Source: Campylorhamphus procurvoides
Lineage: Eukaryota > Chordata > Aves > Passeriformes > Dendrocolaptidae
Reading direction: 5' to 3'
Length of the DNA: 64,000 nucleotides
Assembly: GCA_013396655.1 (NCBI GenBank)
Contig: WBMV01009281.1
Span: forward strand, 29,933 to 93,932
In this document: positions 39,839 to 51,562 of the stretch, one piece after another
Layout: the number at the start of each line of letters is the position of its first letter
Numbering within the stretch: position 1 is the first letter of the stretch
Notes under the pieces: generated by a model
Seen by the model: the letters and a program-made list of their open reading frames with translations, nothing else
What the model was told of the DNA's origin: nothing
Database searches by the model: none
Translations under genes and position numbers: made by a program

Positions 39839-40219
39839 ATGACAACTGCTTATAGCATAAAGAAACTGAAGACTTACCTATCAACACTGCTATTTAACTT
39901 CTGGCTTAAATTTGCTTTGTTACTAAAGGAGTTCTGGGCAAACACAGACCAGAAAGCCAAGCAAATTACTGGAAACTGTTTTAAAGAACAAAATGAGTAC
40001 CCTCATAGACCAATATACCTGTTGGCAAAGAAAGCAAGAGATTTTATGAAGGAAGTCTTGCCTCATTATCTTTCAAAATATTTTCTAGAGGCATCAGTAG
40101 GTACGCTAGCAACAAAAATCCAGGCTATATTTATATACTCAAAGGCATCTGACAAATCCTTCACTAAAAGATCTCAAAGAAACAGCTGGTATAGAGCAAG
40201 GAAGTTATCAAAAAGGTAA
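39839..40219 (+). mobile_element. Old CR1-type LINE fragment, part of the reverse-transcriptase domain
   Basis: The 126-codon frame shows the order of motifs seen in the front part of CR1-clade reverse transcriptases. In order these are FALLLKEFW (family: IxxQSW), then CFKEQNEY..RPIYL (family: FKKG...NYRPVSL), then FMKEVLP (family: FRKGRSCL), then IYSKASDK (family: VYxDFSKAFDK). The spacing from the F of FMK to the Y of IYSKA matches the family residue for residue, with three residues then missing before SKA. At DNA level the piece around 40043-40075 resembles the TTTATGAAAGGCAGG..TGCCTCA part of CR1 with a small deletion. The catalytic YxDD part and both ends of the element are absent. The open frame is probably an accident of decay, not selection. 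It is either a very old CR1 or a related LINE. Confidence 0.6.
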
Positions 40220-42855
40220 GCAAATGCTTAAAAAGCAGTAAAGAGAAGTACATCTTTAAATAACAAGGGGGTGATGAAGGGGACAGATGTGATTTAATAG
40301 TGAAAACACATAAGCAGGGAAGCAGAGAGAGGTGGCATGGTTTGTTTGTACCCCCCTCAGGCAGAGTGACCTCTGTACCCCCTGTCCAGTACCCTGTGTC
40401 TTACAGACAGCTCCCTTTCACCTGCAAAGGCACAATCAAAATGCATGGAAGCACAATGATGTGGCACTTATCAAACCTTGGGGTCTGACAAAAGGCACAG
40501 ATTTAAATACCTAATTACTAGCAGCAAAAAAACCTTGGGGAATTTACTTTTTCACCATTATGACTTGTCAGGCACTTTCCATTTAAAAGATTTGGGCTGA
40601 GGGACCTGAAATACTAAAGAAAAAGTGGGTTTATATTTCAGTTCATATGTGATCTTAATTTTAACTTGCTCCTCCTGTGCACAGTAGCCACACTGAAGAA
40701 AAGCATAAAGAATTGCAGTAGAGGACTGTTACTTTCCATTGAAATTTCATGAGGAATTATCTGAAACGACAGGGTGTGTTCCTCATACAAGGTAACAGAT
40801 TTTCTATTATAAAAATAATAGGAGGAAAAATCCCAAATCTGTATTTTACATAAAAACATTAAAAGATTTTAAATACTGAATACAGGATATTGAAATTGAT
40901 GGAGTTCAGTTCTATTTCAAAAAGAATGTTCATCCTGCATGAAAAAGATATATATTCCCCTCTGACTTTTACTTGAAACACTCTCTGTATGTGAGAACAA
41001 AATTAAAAAAATATTTTCATACACTCTGGGAACTAGTACAGTGGGATCTCTCTACTGCTATTTGTAGAAGTATCCTAGGATTTAAAATCATTTATTTTTA
41101 TCGTGGTCTTTGACCCTCAAAATGTTATTAAATTTTAACAAAATATGCTATCTGAGAATGAAAGGCAAATGTGTTTCAGTCAATATTTCACATACCTTAT
41201 GGAATTTGCTTGCCTGAAGCTCTGCTTGTGCAAGTCTGTCGGCTGATCCAACTCACTCACCAAACACAAAGCTGCAGGAAGACAAACAGAGGAGCTCATG
41301 AACTCTTATCATGGAATTTGCTCTCTAAGACTACCCAGAAAGTACCAGTGAACAATAAATAAAACTATATCTGTTCCAAAGAGATTTTCATGCAGTTGTC
41401 CCAGTGCAAAACTGTTCTATCTCTGGATGAAATGACAACAGAATTAAAAAAAAAAAAGAAAAGAAAAATAGAAATCAAGAACTTCTGTATTACAACAGAG
41501 AAATCGATAACAAAGTATCTGGTCTACAGAATAACACAAGAAATTGAATTTACGGTGTGTGTTTTGTCCAGTACACACTTCAGGCCTAGCACCATTCATT
41601 TCACATTAGCAGATTAGATGTAACACATTCCCATTTAAAACAGCATCAAACCATGGGCCTGCTCCTTCTTGCTGTTCATATCATCTATTTTTTATTGATG
41701 TACAATAAAAATCAAGTACATATCATTTTCATTTGGCAGTGGCTGAGAAGATACTTACTGTTCCTATCAACAAGACCAACAAAATAAAATAAAAATCAGA
41801 AGTAATTTTAAGAAATATAAGATATGCTCCTCGGATTAATAAAGCAGTATGTTCTACCTTGTTTCTTTCTGTAAGTTTTAAACACAGCAAGGTAATTATG
41901 AGAAGAATTGTAACAAAGTAACTAGAATATAATGTAATTATTTTTAGAGGAAATAAATCTTTATAACAATCCTAGAGGCTACAGAAAGGCCCCAGGAGGT
42001 GTGAGTGGAGCTGTTGGGAGGCCTTAACTACAGCGCCAATTCATTTGTGTCCAGCTGTTCTTATTGAGCAACCATTATCTGGTTATCAAAAAATCCTTAT
42101 TTCTGTGACATCCCCTTTGGAAACTGGGGTTTAGCTGGAGTTTGCCCTGCTGGGGAATTTCTCCAGCCTGGTAAGAGTCTGCATAAATCGCAGCTGGACA
42201 GAGGTTTAATTTACACTGACAGTAAATTATCCTACAGAACAAAGCTACGGACCCTCCCAATACATTCTCCTCAATATAGTCTTGTCCCAGGTACCTGAAA
42301 GAACACATCTCTAGTTGTGTATAGGAGCTTGGCTGCTGTAATCCCCTCCAAAGCTGCTTTATCACGGGCAGAAAAGCCTTGTAGCACACTATCCCCAGCA
42401 CTACTGACACCTTACAGAGGTAGCACATTGGCTTCTCGCTGAAATATTGGGCTACCGGAGGAGTGTGGAATTAGCCCAAATGGAAGAAACACCACGAAAC
42501 TGCTTGACGAGACCGAGTGTCAAGAAGGAGAGCCACAAGCAAGAGCTGTTTCATCTAAGAGAAAGTTTCTTGCCTTATATCGGGTTGTTGCGGGTTTCCT
42601 GGTTTCTGAATTCCCAGTTGTGAAGTCAAACACCATTATAGTGCGCTATACAAAATGGAGTCTGATTTTCCCCCTCACGCTGTCCCTGCTCCCTGACTGA
42701 CCAGATTCTGCCCCAAGGGAACCTTTCCTTATATGGTTACCGCCACCCTTGACAGTATCTCCCCCATATGACAATCCAGTCTCACTGGGCAGGGTCATTA
42801 ATTTAAGCCATTCATAATGGCATCTGAACCTGAGCTCTGAACGCAGGACTTGAAA
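40220..42855. other. Unique AT-rich non-coding stretch
   Basis: No further LINE sequence could be recognised after 40219. 41440-41470 holds an A-rich tract. 42050-42450 is repeat-free and may be a conserved element, on texture only. No gene was seen. Confidence 0.5.
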
Positions 42856-42873
42856 TCTCTCTCTCTCTCTCTT
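42856..42873 (+). repeat. (TC)9 microsatellite
   Basis: A run of nine TC units. It is a perfect dinucleotide repeat. Confidence 0.9.
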
Positions 42874-43021
42874 ACACTTCTCCAGACATGGAGCATCTGT
42901 TCAAGGCACTCTTGCTTTCAAAGAGTTAGGAGGGGAAAAAAAGTGATAGGGATGGTTCATTCAGTGACAGCAATGGAGCTCTTCATGTGAGCTTTTCTTT
43001 TTTCCTTTTTAATTTTTCAGA
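42874..43021. other. Short spacer ending in a strong acceptor-like pyrimidine tract
   Basis: The sequence CTTTTCTTTTTTCC..AATTTTTCAG ending at 43020 is a good match to a vertebrate splice acceptor. All three forward frames after it meet a stop within about 80 bases, so it does not lead straight into the open frame that follows. Confidence 0.4.
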
Positions 43022-43510
43022 TTATTCTCTTATGAGGAAGAAGTGCCTTAGAGAAAAGCATTTGAAGATCCTAAGTGCTGCAGCCCTTAGTAAAGCTTAA
43101 TTCATTGCAATGCTGTTAACACTGCTGGCATTAACAAAGAAAAATCCGTGGCCGCAGCTGCATGTGCCATTTGGGAACTGCCTGCTGTAAAAGAAAAGTT
43201 CCAGCCTGGTAAAATAAAAAGGCTGATCTCAGAGGCCCTAAAAGAGATAGAGACACAATCCAGAGGGAGTTATGAGTTAATGAAAGTTCTGACAGTCTTT
43301 ATGAGACTGCCTGAAAAACCAGAATTTTTGTCAAATATTTCCCTGTTGCCAGCCATATCCTACAGGATGAATTTACTGAAGCTTAAGAATTTCCCTAAAG
43401 AATTAGCAAGAAATAATGACAACTGGGATAGCACTACAACCTGGGCTTTTCCAAATGAAAACATTGAATATGAAGAAATACTTTTTGTCGCACGGGGCTT
43501 TAAAAAGTAG
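43022..43510 (+). CDS. Unassigned open frame, low confidence of being coding
   Basis: A frame open from about 43091 to the stop at 43508-43510 has a balanced, protein-like composition. It is rich in K, E and L with few cysteines, for example KEKFQPGKIKRLISEALKEIE. I recognise no family. There is no good ATG at its start (the first candidate at 43148 is GTG), and the same frame is closed twice between 43022 and 43091. A strong acceptor-like tract lies just upstream (43020), but no clean donor follows. It could be a decayed exon, a processed-gene relic or chance. Confidence 0.15.
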
Positions 43511-45035
43511 TGGAAACCCCAAATCGAGAGGTGTTTAAAAACTGGTAATGGATGGTAGCAACAATAGCTACCTAAGCAGAAAACAAGTCAGGATGTTAAT
43601 GGATTAACCCTTACATCACCTCAGGCAGAAAGAGGGGCACATGTACCAAGTAGGTGTGCTTTGATTTGAGGACTAAGGGAGGGAGTTCATAGCTGTGCAA
43701 ATCAAACTACAACACAGAAGCAATACAATTTATGCACTCTACAGCAACAGCAATAACACCTGCAGCAAAGGCTGACTTCTAGTTATGGCATCTAAACTAC
43801 TTCTATCACTCTGTTAGGAAAATTCTGCAAGTCCTTAAATCACCTGACCATTAACCCTGCCTTCACCGTGTGTTACAGCATCACGAATAACATCACTGAG
43901 CAGAACTTTTCCACCCAAAGTTCTTAGCGCTCCTCTGTAGTTTCCATTTTACAGATAGGAGGAACAGAGAACTGCTTTGTTTATGGAATCAACTCCACTG
44001 AATTCAGCCTCCTGAAACCCTTTCAGTGCAGTGCCTACCTGAGCAGAGTCAGGATGCAGCTGAGCTAAGGACACAGCCAAGAACGATGCAGATCTTGAAG
44101 ACACACTACTATAATACATTAAATATTACAATATATATTATATTATACTATTATAAAAGCAAATGTCATTTGCACACAATGAATTAGGTTTTAAAAAGAC
44201 ACACTAAGTGCTAGAGAAGGCAGATTTTGCAGTGCTCATTGTATATTACTTTGATATCTCAAGAAGAGTGGCTAATGCTGAACAATGTATTTGGCAGCTG
44301 CTAAGTCTTGAGGTCATTATGGAATTTCTTGGCACAACCCAATTATTTATTTGAAGGAATTTTGTTAGGACACTTTTTACTTCAGAATTCATCATCATGT
44401 CACTCAGGAAAAAAATGCTGACATTAAGTGGTGTTTAGATAACATTTGACAATTCATTGCTTTAGTGACAAACACATTTCTTGTAGAGACACGAAAAACA
44501 GAACAACAACAATCTTGTTGACTTCCCAACATGAGCTGTCTGATGAATATTCTATATAGAGGGAAGCAAACTAAGAAAAAAGCCCAAGCAATTAGTGGAT
44601 AAGGTCTAATTGTATAAATAAGGCTAATTATACAGATGGAAAATCTTTTCAGTTCAGAAAATCAGATGCTAAACATTCCTCCCATTCACAGAAAAAGCCT
44701 TCGTACCATGCAAACAAACAAGTGCATGAAAACCAGCGAGCTCATCATGCTGATTCTTCTGTAAAGAACCTTGCTCTGGAAAGGAAGAATAAATGCTAGC
44801 TCTGCTTTTCCCTACTGGAGGCCCACATGAATGGTGCTTTAGCAAAGGCCAGTGCTCTGGGGTGAAGGACATGGGGGAAGCAGAGAGGAGAGTAACTGCA
44901 AACCCTTGTCATGCTCAGGGTGTAGCAGCAGAGGCAGCAAGAGGGACCAGATGGCTGCTCCAGAGCCGTGCTTGCTGCACATAATAGGGCATTTCAGGAA
45001 AACCAGGCAAGTTATTTTTACTGAAGGCCCCAAAA
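43511..45035. other. Unique AT-rich non-coding stretch
   Basis: There is a very AT-rich patch of TATTA-type words at about 44110-44157. 44330-44480 is repeat-free and enhancer-like in texture. No gene was recognised. Confidence 0.5.
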
Positions 45036-45360
45036 TCACAGAATCCTGCCATGGTTTGAGTTGAAAGGGACCCTCAAGACCATCCAGTTCCAACCCCTGC
45101 CATGGGCAGGGACACCTTCCACTAGCCCAAGGTGCTCAGGACCCAACCAACCTGGCCTTGGATGCTTCCAGAGATGAGGCAGCCACAGCTTCTCCTGGAA
45201 ACGTGTGCCAGGGCCTGCCCACCCTCCCAGGGAAGAATTAATTCCCAGTATCTAATCTAAACCTGCCCTCTGTCAGTTTAAAGTCGTTATCCCTTGTTCT
45301 GTCACTGCATGACCTTGCAAAGAAATCTGGTAGGCTCCTTTAGGTAGTGTGAGGCTGACA
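45036..45360 (-). mobile_element. CR1 LINE, 5'-truncated 3' end
   Basis: The + strand carries the reverse complement of the well-known CR1 3' end. It starts TCACAGAATCCTGCCATGG, then GTTGAAAGGGACC, CCAGTTCCAACCCCTGCC, GGGACACCTTCCACTAG and CAACCTGGCCTTGGA, ending near CTCCTTTAGGTAGTG. The element therefore lies on the - strand with its 3' end at 45036. It covers the last part of ORF2 and the 3' UTR, with a short internal deletion near 45325. CR1 elements typically insert as such short 5'-truncated copies. Divergence from the consensus I remember is moderate. Confidence 0.92.
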
Positions 45361-47054
45361 AAGTGAAAATAAGAGTGCAAGTTCCTTTCTAACACATGCC
45401 CTGGGCTCAGGTTCAGCCCGGAGCTCTCCAGCAGCTGGCTGCTCTCACACAGCAATTCCCCACAGCATGCCACCATCACCAAGCAGCCAGCCTAAACCTT
45501 GAGCACTAAGTGTAACTCCATCATACAGCTGAGAGGAAACCTGGCATCGTCCAAGAGCCACCTCCCTGCCCCATCTGCTGCACTCCCAGCAGCAGCACTA
45601 CACAGGGCTGGGACCCACAGCACGGCCATAAACACATGGCATACCAGCTTTGGCCTAAAAGAACACAGGATTAAGGGACTAAAATTAAACAGTGTCCACT
45701 GGGGCAGCATATCCACATATGGCCACTTAATTGTTAAATTGAACACTACATAACAAGATTTGTTGAAGTGCTATTTACATTGTCTTTTTTATTATTTGTC
45801 CACCTGAAGTGCATGTGTGTGCATATATATATTTTAACATTCACTTAATTTCATTACATTATTTCTTTGGCTGTGACACCATGAGTGCAGAGGAAATACT
45901 GGATAATTAGAGTGAAAGCCCAATGTTTATAATTAAATTTGTGTTCTACAAATTCTACAAGAAAACGTTTAACACTCTTTAGAACCTCTTTCATGTGCTA
46001 CTGGCATTCTAAGTTGTACGTGCAGAGTACAGCCAGTATTTCTGTTCTGCTATATACAATAGTACAAATGCTGGTAACATGCTCCCTAAAGCAGTCAAAA
46101 AATTGTATGATTTGAATACTACATTTCTAGTATTTGTATTTAGTAAGGAAGAAGCAGACCACTCCTACATAAAAAAACATTTCAGTACTGAGGGAGCCTC
46201 TTGCTTTGAAATTCCACCAAGTTCCAAGGCCTGTTGGAGCTGGTACTTTGTGACTTTGGTGAAGTGCTGCAAAGCAGCATTTATAAATGACACTGGATTT
46301 CTAGAGAGCAGTGCCAGCTGCTGGAGCTACCGAGAGCTGTTACTGAGCTGTGACAAGCAGTGGCTGCCACAGGCACGCTGGAAGTGAGGCCACCCTGCAG
46401 GGAAATAGCAAGAGGTCTCATAAAAGAGGGCATGTGCACAGACCAGTCACTGGTGAGACTTTGCTTTCATCAGTCAGTCAAATGAACAGAGCACACACTT
46501 ACTGCCAGATCTGCGAAATGTTAGCAGCACATTGCCCCTCTTTCCCTCAGACTCAACCTGGACCAAGGGCTCCCACACACCTGATGCTTCACCACATGGA
46601 CTGAGACAGGAACTGATATGCTTGTCTTCCATACCACTATTTCCTTGTCCACAGTCTGACTGATGGACCAGACAGATTCCACAGGATGTATCAAGCCTTG
46701 AAAACTGCTCTGAAAACGAACAGCTATTCCTGGATATTCCTTGTCTGACAACATAAATGTGTACCTAAGCTGACACATTACTGGCTATCCAAGTCTCTGA
46801 GAGCATGAATCTACGAAGACAGCAGCAAGCTTTCTCTGACTGCTGGTGAGTGCTGCTGCTCCCAGTGTGTCCTCCTGGTGAATTCTCCTTTCCCACCACA
46901 CCACGTGCAGGGCAGGAGGAGGAAACCACAGCTAACATCATCCACACTGGTGCCTTCTCATTACTCATTTCATATCCCTCTCTCCTTTAAGCAGTTGCAG
47001 TACAAGATTAAAACTCTGATGTATATAACCATCGCCAGGGCTCAATCACATGTA
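45361..47054. other. Unique non-coding stretch
   Basis: No gene was recognised; frames up to about 102 codons lack motifs. A TA-rich patch lies at about 45822-45836. Confidence 0.5.
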
Positions 47055-47380
47055 AGGGTGACTTGGGAAGACAAACACCAGCCCTCTGGATGTTCCCCCC
47101 TCTTTATGTGCTGAGCATGACCTCATATGGTCTGGGATATCCCTTGGGCCAGCTGGGGTCAGCTGTCCTGGCTCCATCCCCTCCCAGCTCCTCGTGCCCC
47201 CCTCAGCCTCCTCGCTGGTGGGATGGGGTGAGAAGCAGAAAAGGCCTTGGCTCAGTGTAACCTCTGCTCAGCAATAAGGAAAACATCCCTGAATTATCAG
47301 CTGTGTTCAGCACAAATCCAAAACGCAGGTCATACTGGCTGCTGTGAAGGAAACTAACTCTACACCAGCCAGAACCAGCC
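47055..47380. mobile_element. Avian endogenous-retrovirus LTR fragment
   Basis: The block reads like a common avian LTR: GGGTGACTTGGGAAGACAA, then GCTGAGCATGACCTCATATGG, GATATCCCTTGGGCCAGC, GGTCAGCTGTCCTGGCTCC, GGGGTGAGAAGCAGAAAAGGC, GCTCAGCAATAAGG, CAGCACAAATCCAAAACGC and CTAACTCTACACCAGCC. I recognise this pattern as a high-copy LTR of songbirds and related birds but cannot name the subfamily with certainty. No internal retroviral genes sit next to it, so it is probably a solo LTR or fragment. Exact ends and target-site duplication were not resolved, and orientation is left open. Confidence 0.7.
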
Positions 47381-50300
47381 CAGAGACACAGCCTGAACAC
47401 CAACAGCAGAACAGTGCACATATCCTTCACTGCCTGACTGGAGCTGAGCAGCAGATTTCTTCACTCTGGATCAAGTCTACCAGAAATCACTGCCTTACCC
47501 TCCTGAGCACATTCAGATTTCCAGGGAAATCCATGTAGGGTCAAGCCCTGCTCAGTGTGACCAAAGGATTGCTTATGTCTCTGTAGGGACTCATCTCAAC
47601 GTTTATGGACCTGAAAAGAGTGATGATAAAGGTTTATCTAGTTCACAAGAGTCAAGACTAATTCAGAAGACTTTCCACTTGACATAACAGCACTTTTCCA
47701 ATCTACTTCACCCAAGCAATGCCTGAAAACTAGAAAAGAACTGTCTTTAGAGCTCCTGCATAAGGTGAAAAACATGGAAGGCAGTGCATAAGTCAAATAC
47801 TGACTCAGTACAAGCTCGCACTGTGGTTCAGATGCAGTGAGCTGCTAGCTTTTCCTGTTTCCTGAAGAGTTAGCTTTGTCCTGTAGTGTTTCTCCCACTG
47901 CTGCATCCAACCTTGCCATTGTACCACTATCCTTGACCTGGCACCATTTGCTGTTCTGCAGTTGATGGCTAAACTTGAAACCTGTTTAGAGTTCCTACAG
48001 CACTTAGTGGGTGACTGGAAAGATCAGCTTGGTGTGTCAGGCTGCAGGTGCCTGGTAAAACCATGGAGGCACAGCCTGCTCCCAGCCACAATTGCACTCT
48101 TGTGCCTTGACTTGGTACTGGAAGAGAGGGCAGCTCTCTAATTGCTGACACCCGCCTGCTGATCTCCTTCAGAGCCTTGAACCTGTCTGCATTCTGCAGC
48201 GCACTCCTGAGAGGAACAGCTCTGCTTCAATGTACTGCTAATTTACCAGGTATATTGCAGAGGTGACTAATGATTTCTTGCAACCTGCTGATGCTTCCTT
48301 AGCCACACAATTAGCTCAGCCAGCTGCTTTTATAGAAAATGATGGGATCCTTACTGGGCACTGGTGAGGAGCTGGCACGATGTCTCTTCTGTTACACACT
48401 GTTCTTGAGCACCTTAATTTATGGGGCTGGTTTAGGTCAGGGCCACTTAGAGACACAAAGGAAACTGTCAGCAGCTTTTACCTGGGCTTTTGCAAGAACA
48501 TGCTTTCACTAAGGAGATCTGTTCTCTATGGGTTACAATGATTTCCTCCACTATCCCTTATTTCCTCAGCCCAGCCTCTCTCTGCTACTTGCTTATGATG
48601 ATAAATATTCACAAACCTGGGAAAATGAAGCTACTGGTATTTTATTAGATTGCAACCTGTGTACATAAACTGTGTTCTTAGCATAATTTTCTGTTGGCAC
48701 CTCTGAGTGCACTTATTTTAACAGGAATATAAATGCCTTCTTGATGACCAGGTAATTTAAAGACCACAGGGAGGTAACAAAAGCACTAAATAAAAAACTC
48801 TGGATACTTTCAGAGTCTGGTGTAAGCAAAGATTTCTTCAGCTGAGTTTTACTTGAAAGCTTTAAGAGGTTAGCTGTCAGTCTGGGCTGTAAACAGCAGA
48901 AAACAAAAGATGTTCATATAGCAAACATCTGATTTATTTACAACAAATAAAGGACTACATTCAGCTGAAATCACCTCCTTCTTTGGTAAATTTGGAAAAT
49001 AAGTTTACAAGAAGTTTTTTTACTTTTTTTTTTCCTTGGAATGGAAAAAATCTGAAAAATCTGTTTTGAAAAGAAAAGGATAGCAGGTGGAAGGAGCTGG
49101 TTGGGTACCATGGCGAGCCCTGAGACTGCATCTGAGAGAAGAGCCTGGCAGAAACTCTGCTGTGCCTCTCCTTGTCCCAGGAGAGCTCTGGAGCCTCTCA
49201 GGTGAGGCAGCTGCTGTGCATTTTCCATTGCACACACACAGACTTGGTCCACTCCGGTCCATCAATACTGCATGGCACAGCAAACTTCTAAAACCTCACT
49301 CTAGTTATGCCACTGTGCTGGTGCCAGACAGGGAAGAAGTAAAGATCAAATGTTTGCAGTGCTCTTTAGAGAAGGGGGGTGTGTGTGTGTAAACCTTAGC
49401 AGCACACACAGGTTTGCATTCACAATGAGCTGCTGCACTCAGTCTCAGGAACACATCCCTGGGGTTAAACCCTGCCCAGCCCCTGATCAAACAGGGATAT
49501 CCTCTGGCCAGGCAATCAGGAAGGCTAATCCTGTCCTCAGCAATACACATGGAAATAGCTAGGGGCAACAGTGCATTCTCCATCCTTTACTCCTCCCAAG
49601 TGCTCTCACAAGCTGAATCCCAGCACAAGAACATTGGCAGGAGACATGTTTGTGTGGTGTAGCAAGGGAGGGGAAGAATTAATCTCTGCATCTACAGCAA
49701 CAGGCCAGGTAGTTCTGGCAGAGGATGGGCAGGCAGTGCCCAGGCAGTCACAGGCTGCTCTGCATAGCCCCATCACTAATCTGACTGAAATGAGAATGCT
49801 GTAAAAAGAAAAAAGAGAAAACTGTTGTGTGCTACACAGCGTAGAGCTGAATGAAGATTGGCCATCTGTTTGTGCTGGATATTTCCCACTGGTTTAGAGA
49901 CAAGCTACTCCCCAGCAATATGTTCAGCAATTCAAGAAGTCCCATGAATGCATTTCCTTTATTCTTTATGACTCTGCTGAAGAGAGCAAGCAGCACCATT
50001 TTCTACCTCGGAGGAAGCAGAGGGTGCTGGGACACTGATGGCAATGGTCAAACATTTCTGGACTCAAGGCTCCTACAGTTTTGCCATTCCTCAATGTAGC
50101 AGGAGCACATGGATGGTTCACTGGGGTCCTTATAAGTTACAACTCCAATGCCTAAACATGAAGGTATTGCACCTAGCATGGCACTTGTGAAGAAGGAAAA
50201 CAATGCTCTTAGTTGACCTAAAGTAATTTCAGTTTTCTGTGAGCCTTCCAACCTCTGGTACCCCTGTCCTACTGCTGAAGAACAATGGTGGGACCAGACT

Positions 50301-51293
50301 AAAGTGTGCCCTGTGCAGCAGCTATTCAACACAGCCAGTTGGTGCCCCTGTCTTAGAATACACATTTATAAATTGCAGTGATTACCTGGCAGCAGTTTGG
50401 CTTGAGTTTTGCTTAGTCCATTGGACAGGCTGTACTTCATCCTGTTTCAGACTATGGGTTTGTAATTTGCAACTGATTTTTGTTCCAAACCTGTATGGCA
50501 TCTACAGCAGCAGCCAAAACAGTTGCCTAAAGAGTGATACACCAATAGCATCATTCTCCATTTTTGAGAGCAAAGATGTGAGCATTGCCTACACGATGAG
50601 CTTTCCACAGTGTGTTTTCATCTTGATTTGAAGCTCAAAAGAGAGGAAAGATGTCTGTCTTTCAGGCCCATCCTAATACTATGATCAAAAAAGGCATAGA
50701 AGGGAGAGCATATTTAAGATTCTTCTCACTTAGTGAAACTGAACTGAACATGCTGACTTAAGAATTACAGTTGCCCAATGGCTTTCTTTCTTATATATCA
50801 GCTTCCTGGGCAGAAATAAGATGTTAAAAGAGGTCAGTGAAACCATCTCTTGAAAATTTTCACTAGAGACAATAATAAAAAGTTATAGCAAAGACTAGTG
50901 GGTTTTAGTTCTGATGTTGCCTTAAAAAGATTTTCTCCTGTCCTGCAGACATGCAGTGCAAAAGTTTCCAAAAGAACTTCCATCCTCCTGCTCTTTTGAA
51001 GCAGCTTCTGATACAACACTTGAGATGTGGATGAGAATGTAAAAAGTGCATTTGATCAGCATCATACCTGTTGCTGTGACCTTATTTGATCAGAGAGTCT
51101 CTAGAGATTTAAACTTCCTTACAAGCTCCACAGAGCTTCTGTAGCGGAGACACACCATATATCATAACAAACATATCAAAAGAATTTGAGAGAAAAAGTA
51201 GTTAATGGAAAAGAGATAAAGCCACAGTATTGCTAAATCAGTAAAGCCTATTTTGAGGTAATTTGTTGAGGACAGAGACATGATATGTACTTT
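47381..51293. other. Unique non-coding stretch
   Basis: No gene or transposon was recognised. A (GT)6 run lies at about 49379-49390. The longest frame (50239-50631, 130 codons) has no domain and is overlapped by a - strand frame. Confidence 0.5.
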
Positions 51294-51562
51294 TCACAGA
51301 ATTATAGAATATCACAAGTTGAAAGGGGCCCATCAGGATCATCAGTCCAACTCCTGGCCCTGTGTAGGACACCCCAAGGGTCACACCACACGTGTGAGAG
51401 TGTTGTACAAACGTTCCTTGAGCTCTGCCAGCCCTGGTGCTGTGACCAGTTCCCTGGGCAGCCTGTCCAGTGCCAACCACCCTCTGGGGAAAGAAGAGCC
51501 TTTTCCCAACAGCCAGCCTAAACCTCCCCAACTTCGTGCTGTTCTCTCAGTTCCTGTTGCTT
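51294..51562 (-). mobile_element. CR1 LINE, 5'-truncated 3' end (a different subfamily from 45036)
   Basis: The + strand begins TCACAGAATTATAGAATATC and continues GTTGAAAGGGGCCCATCAGG, CAACTCCTGGCCCTGTG and CACCCTCTGGGG, the reverse complement of a CR1 3' end. The - strand still encodes the ORF2 C-terminus in two frames: GRFRLAVGKRLFF (family GRFRLDIRKNFF) and LDRLPRELVTAP..AELKERL (family WNRLPREVV.SPSLE.FKRRL). The split between two frames shows a frameshift, so it is dead. The CTCCTGGCCCTG type of 3' end differs from the copy at 45036 and suggests a separate subfamily. Confidence 0.9.
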
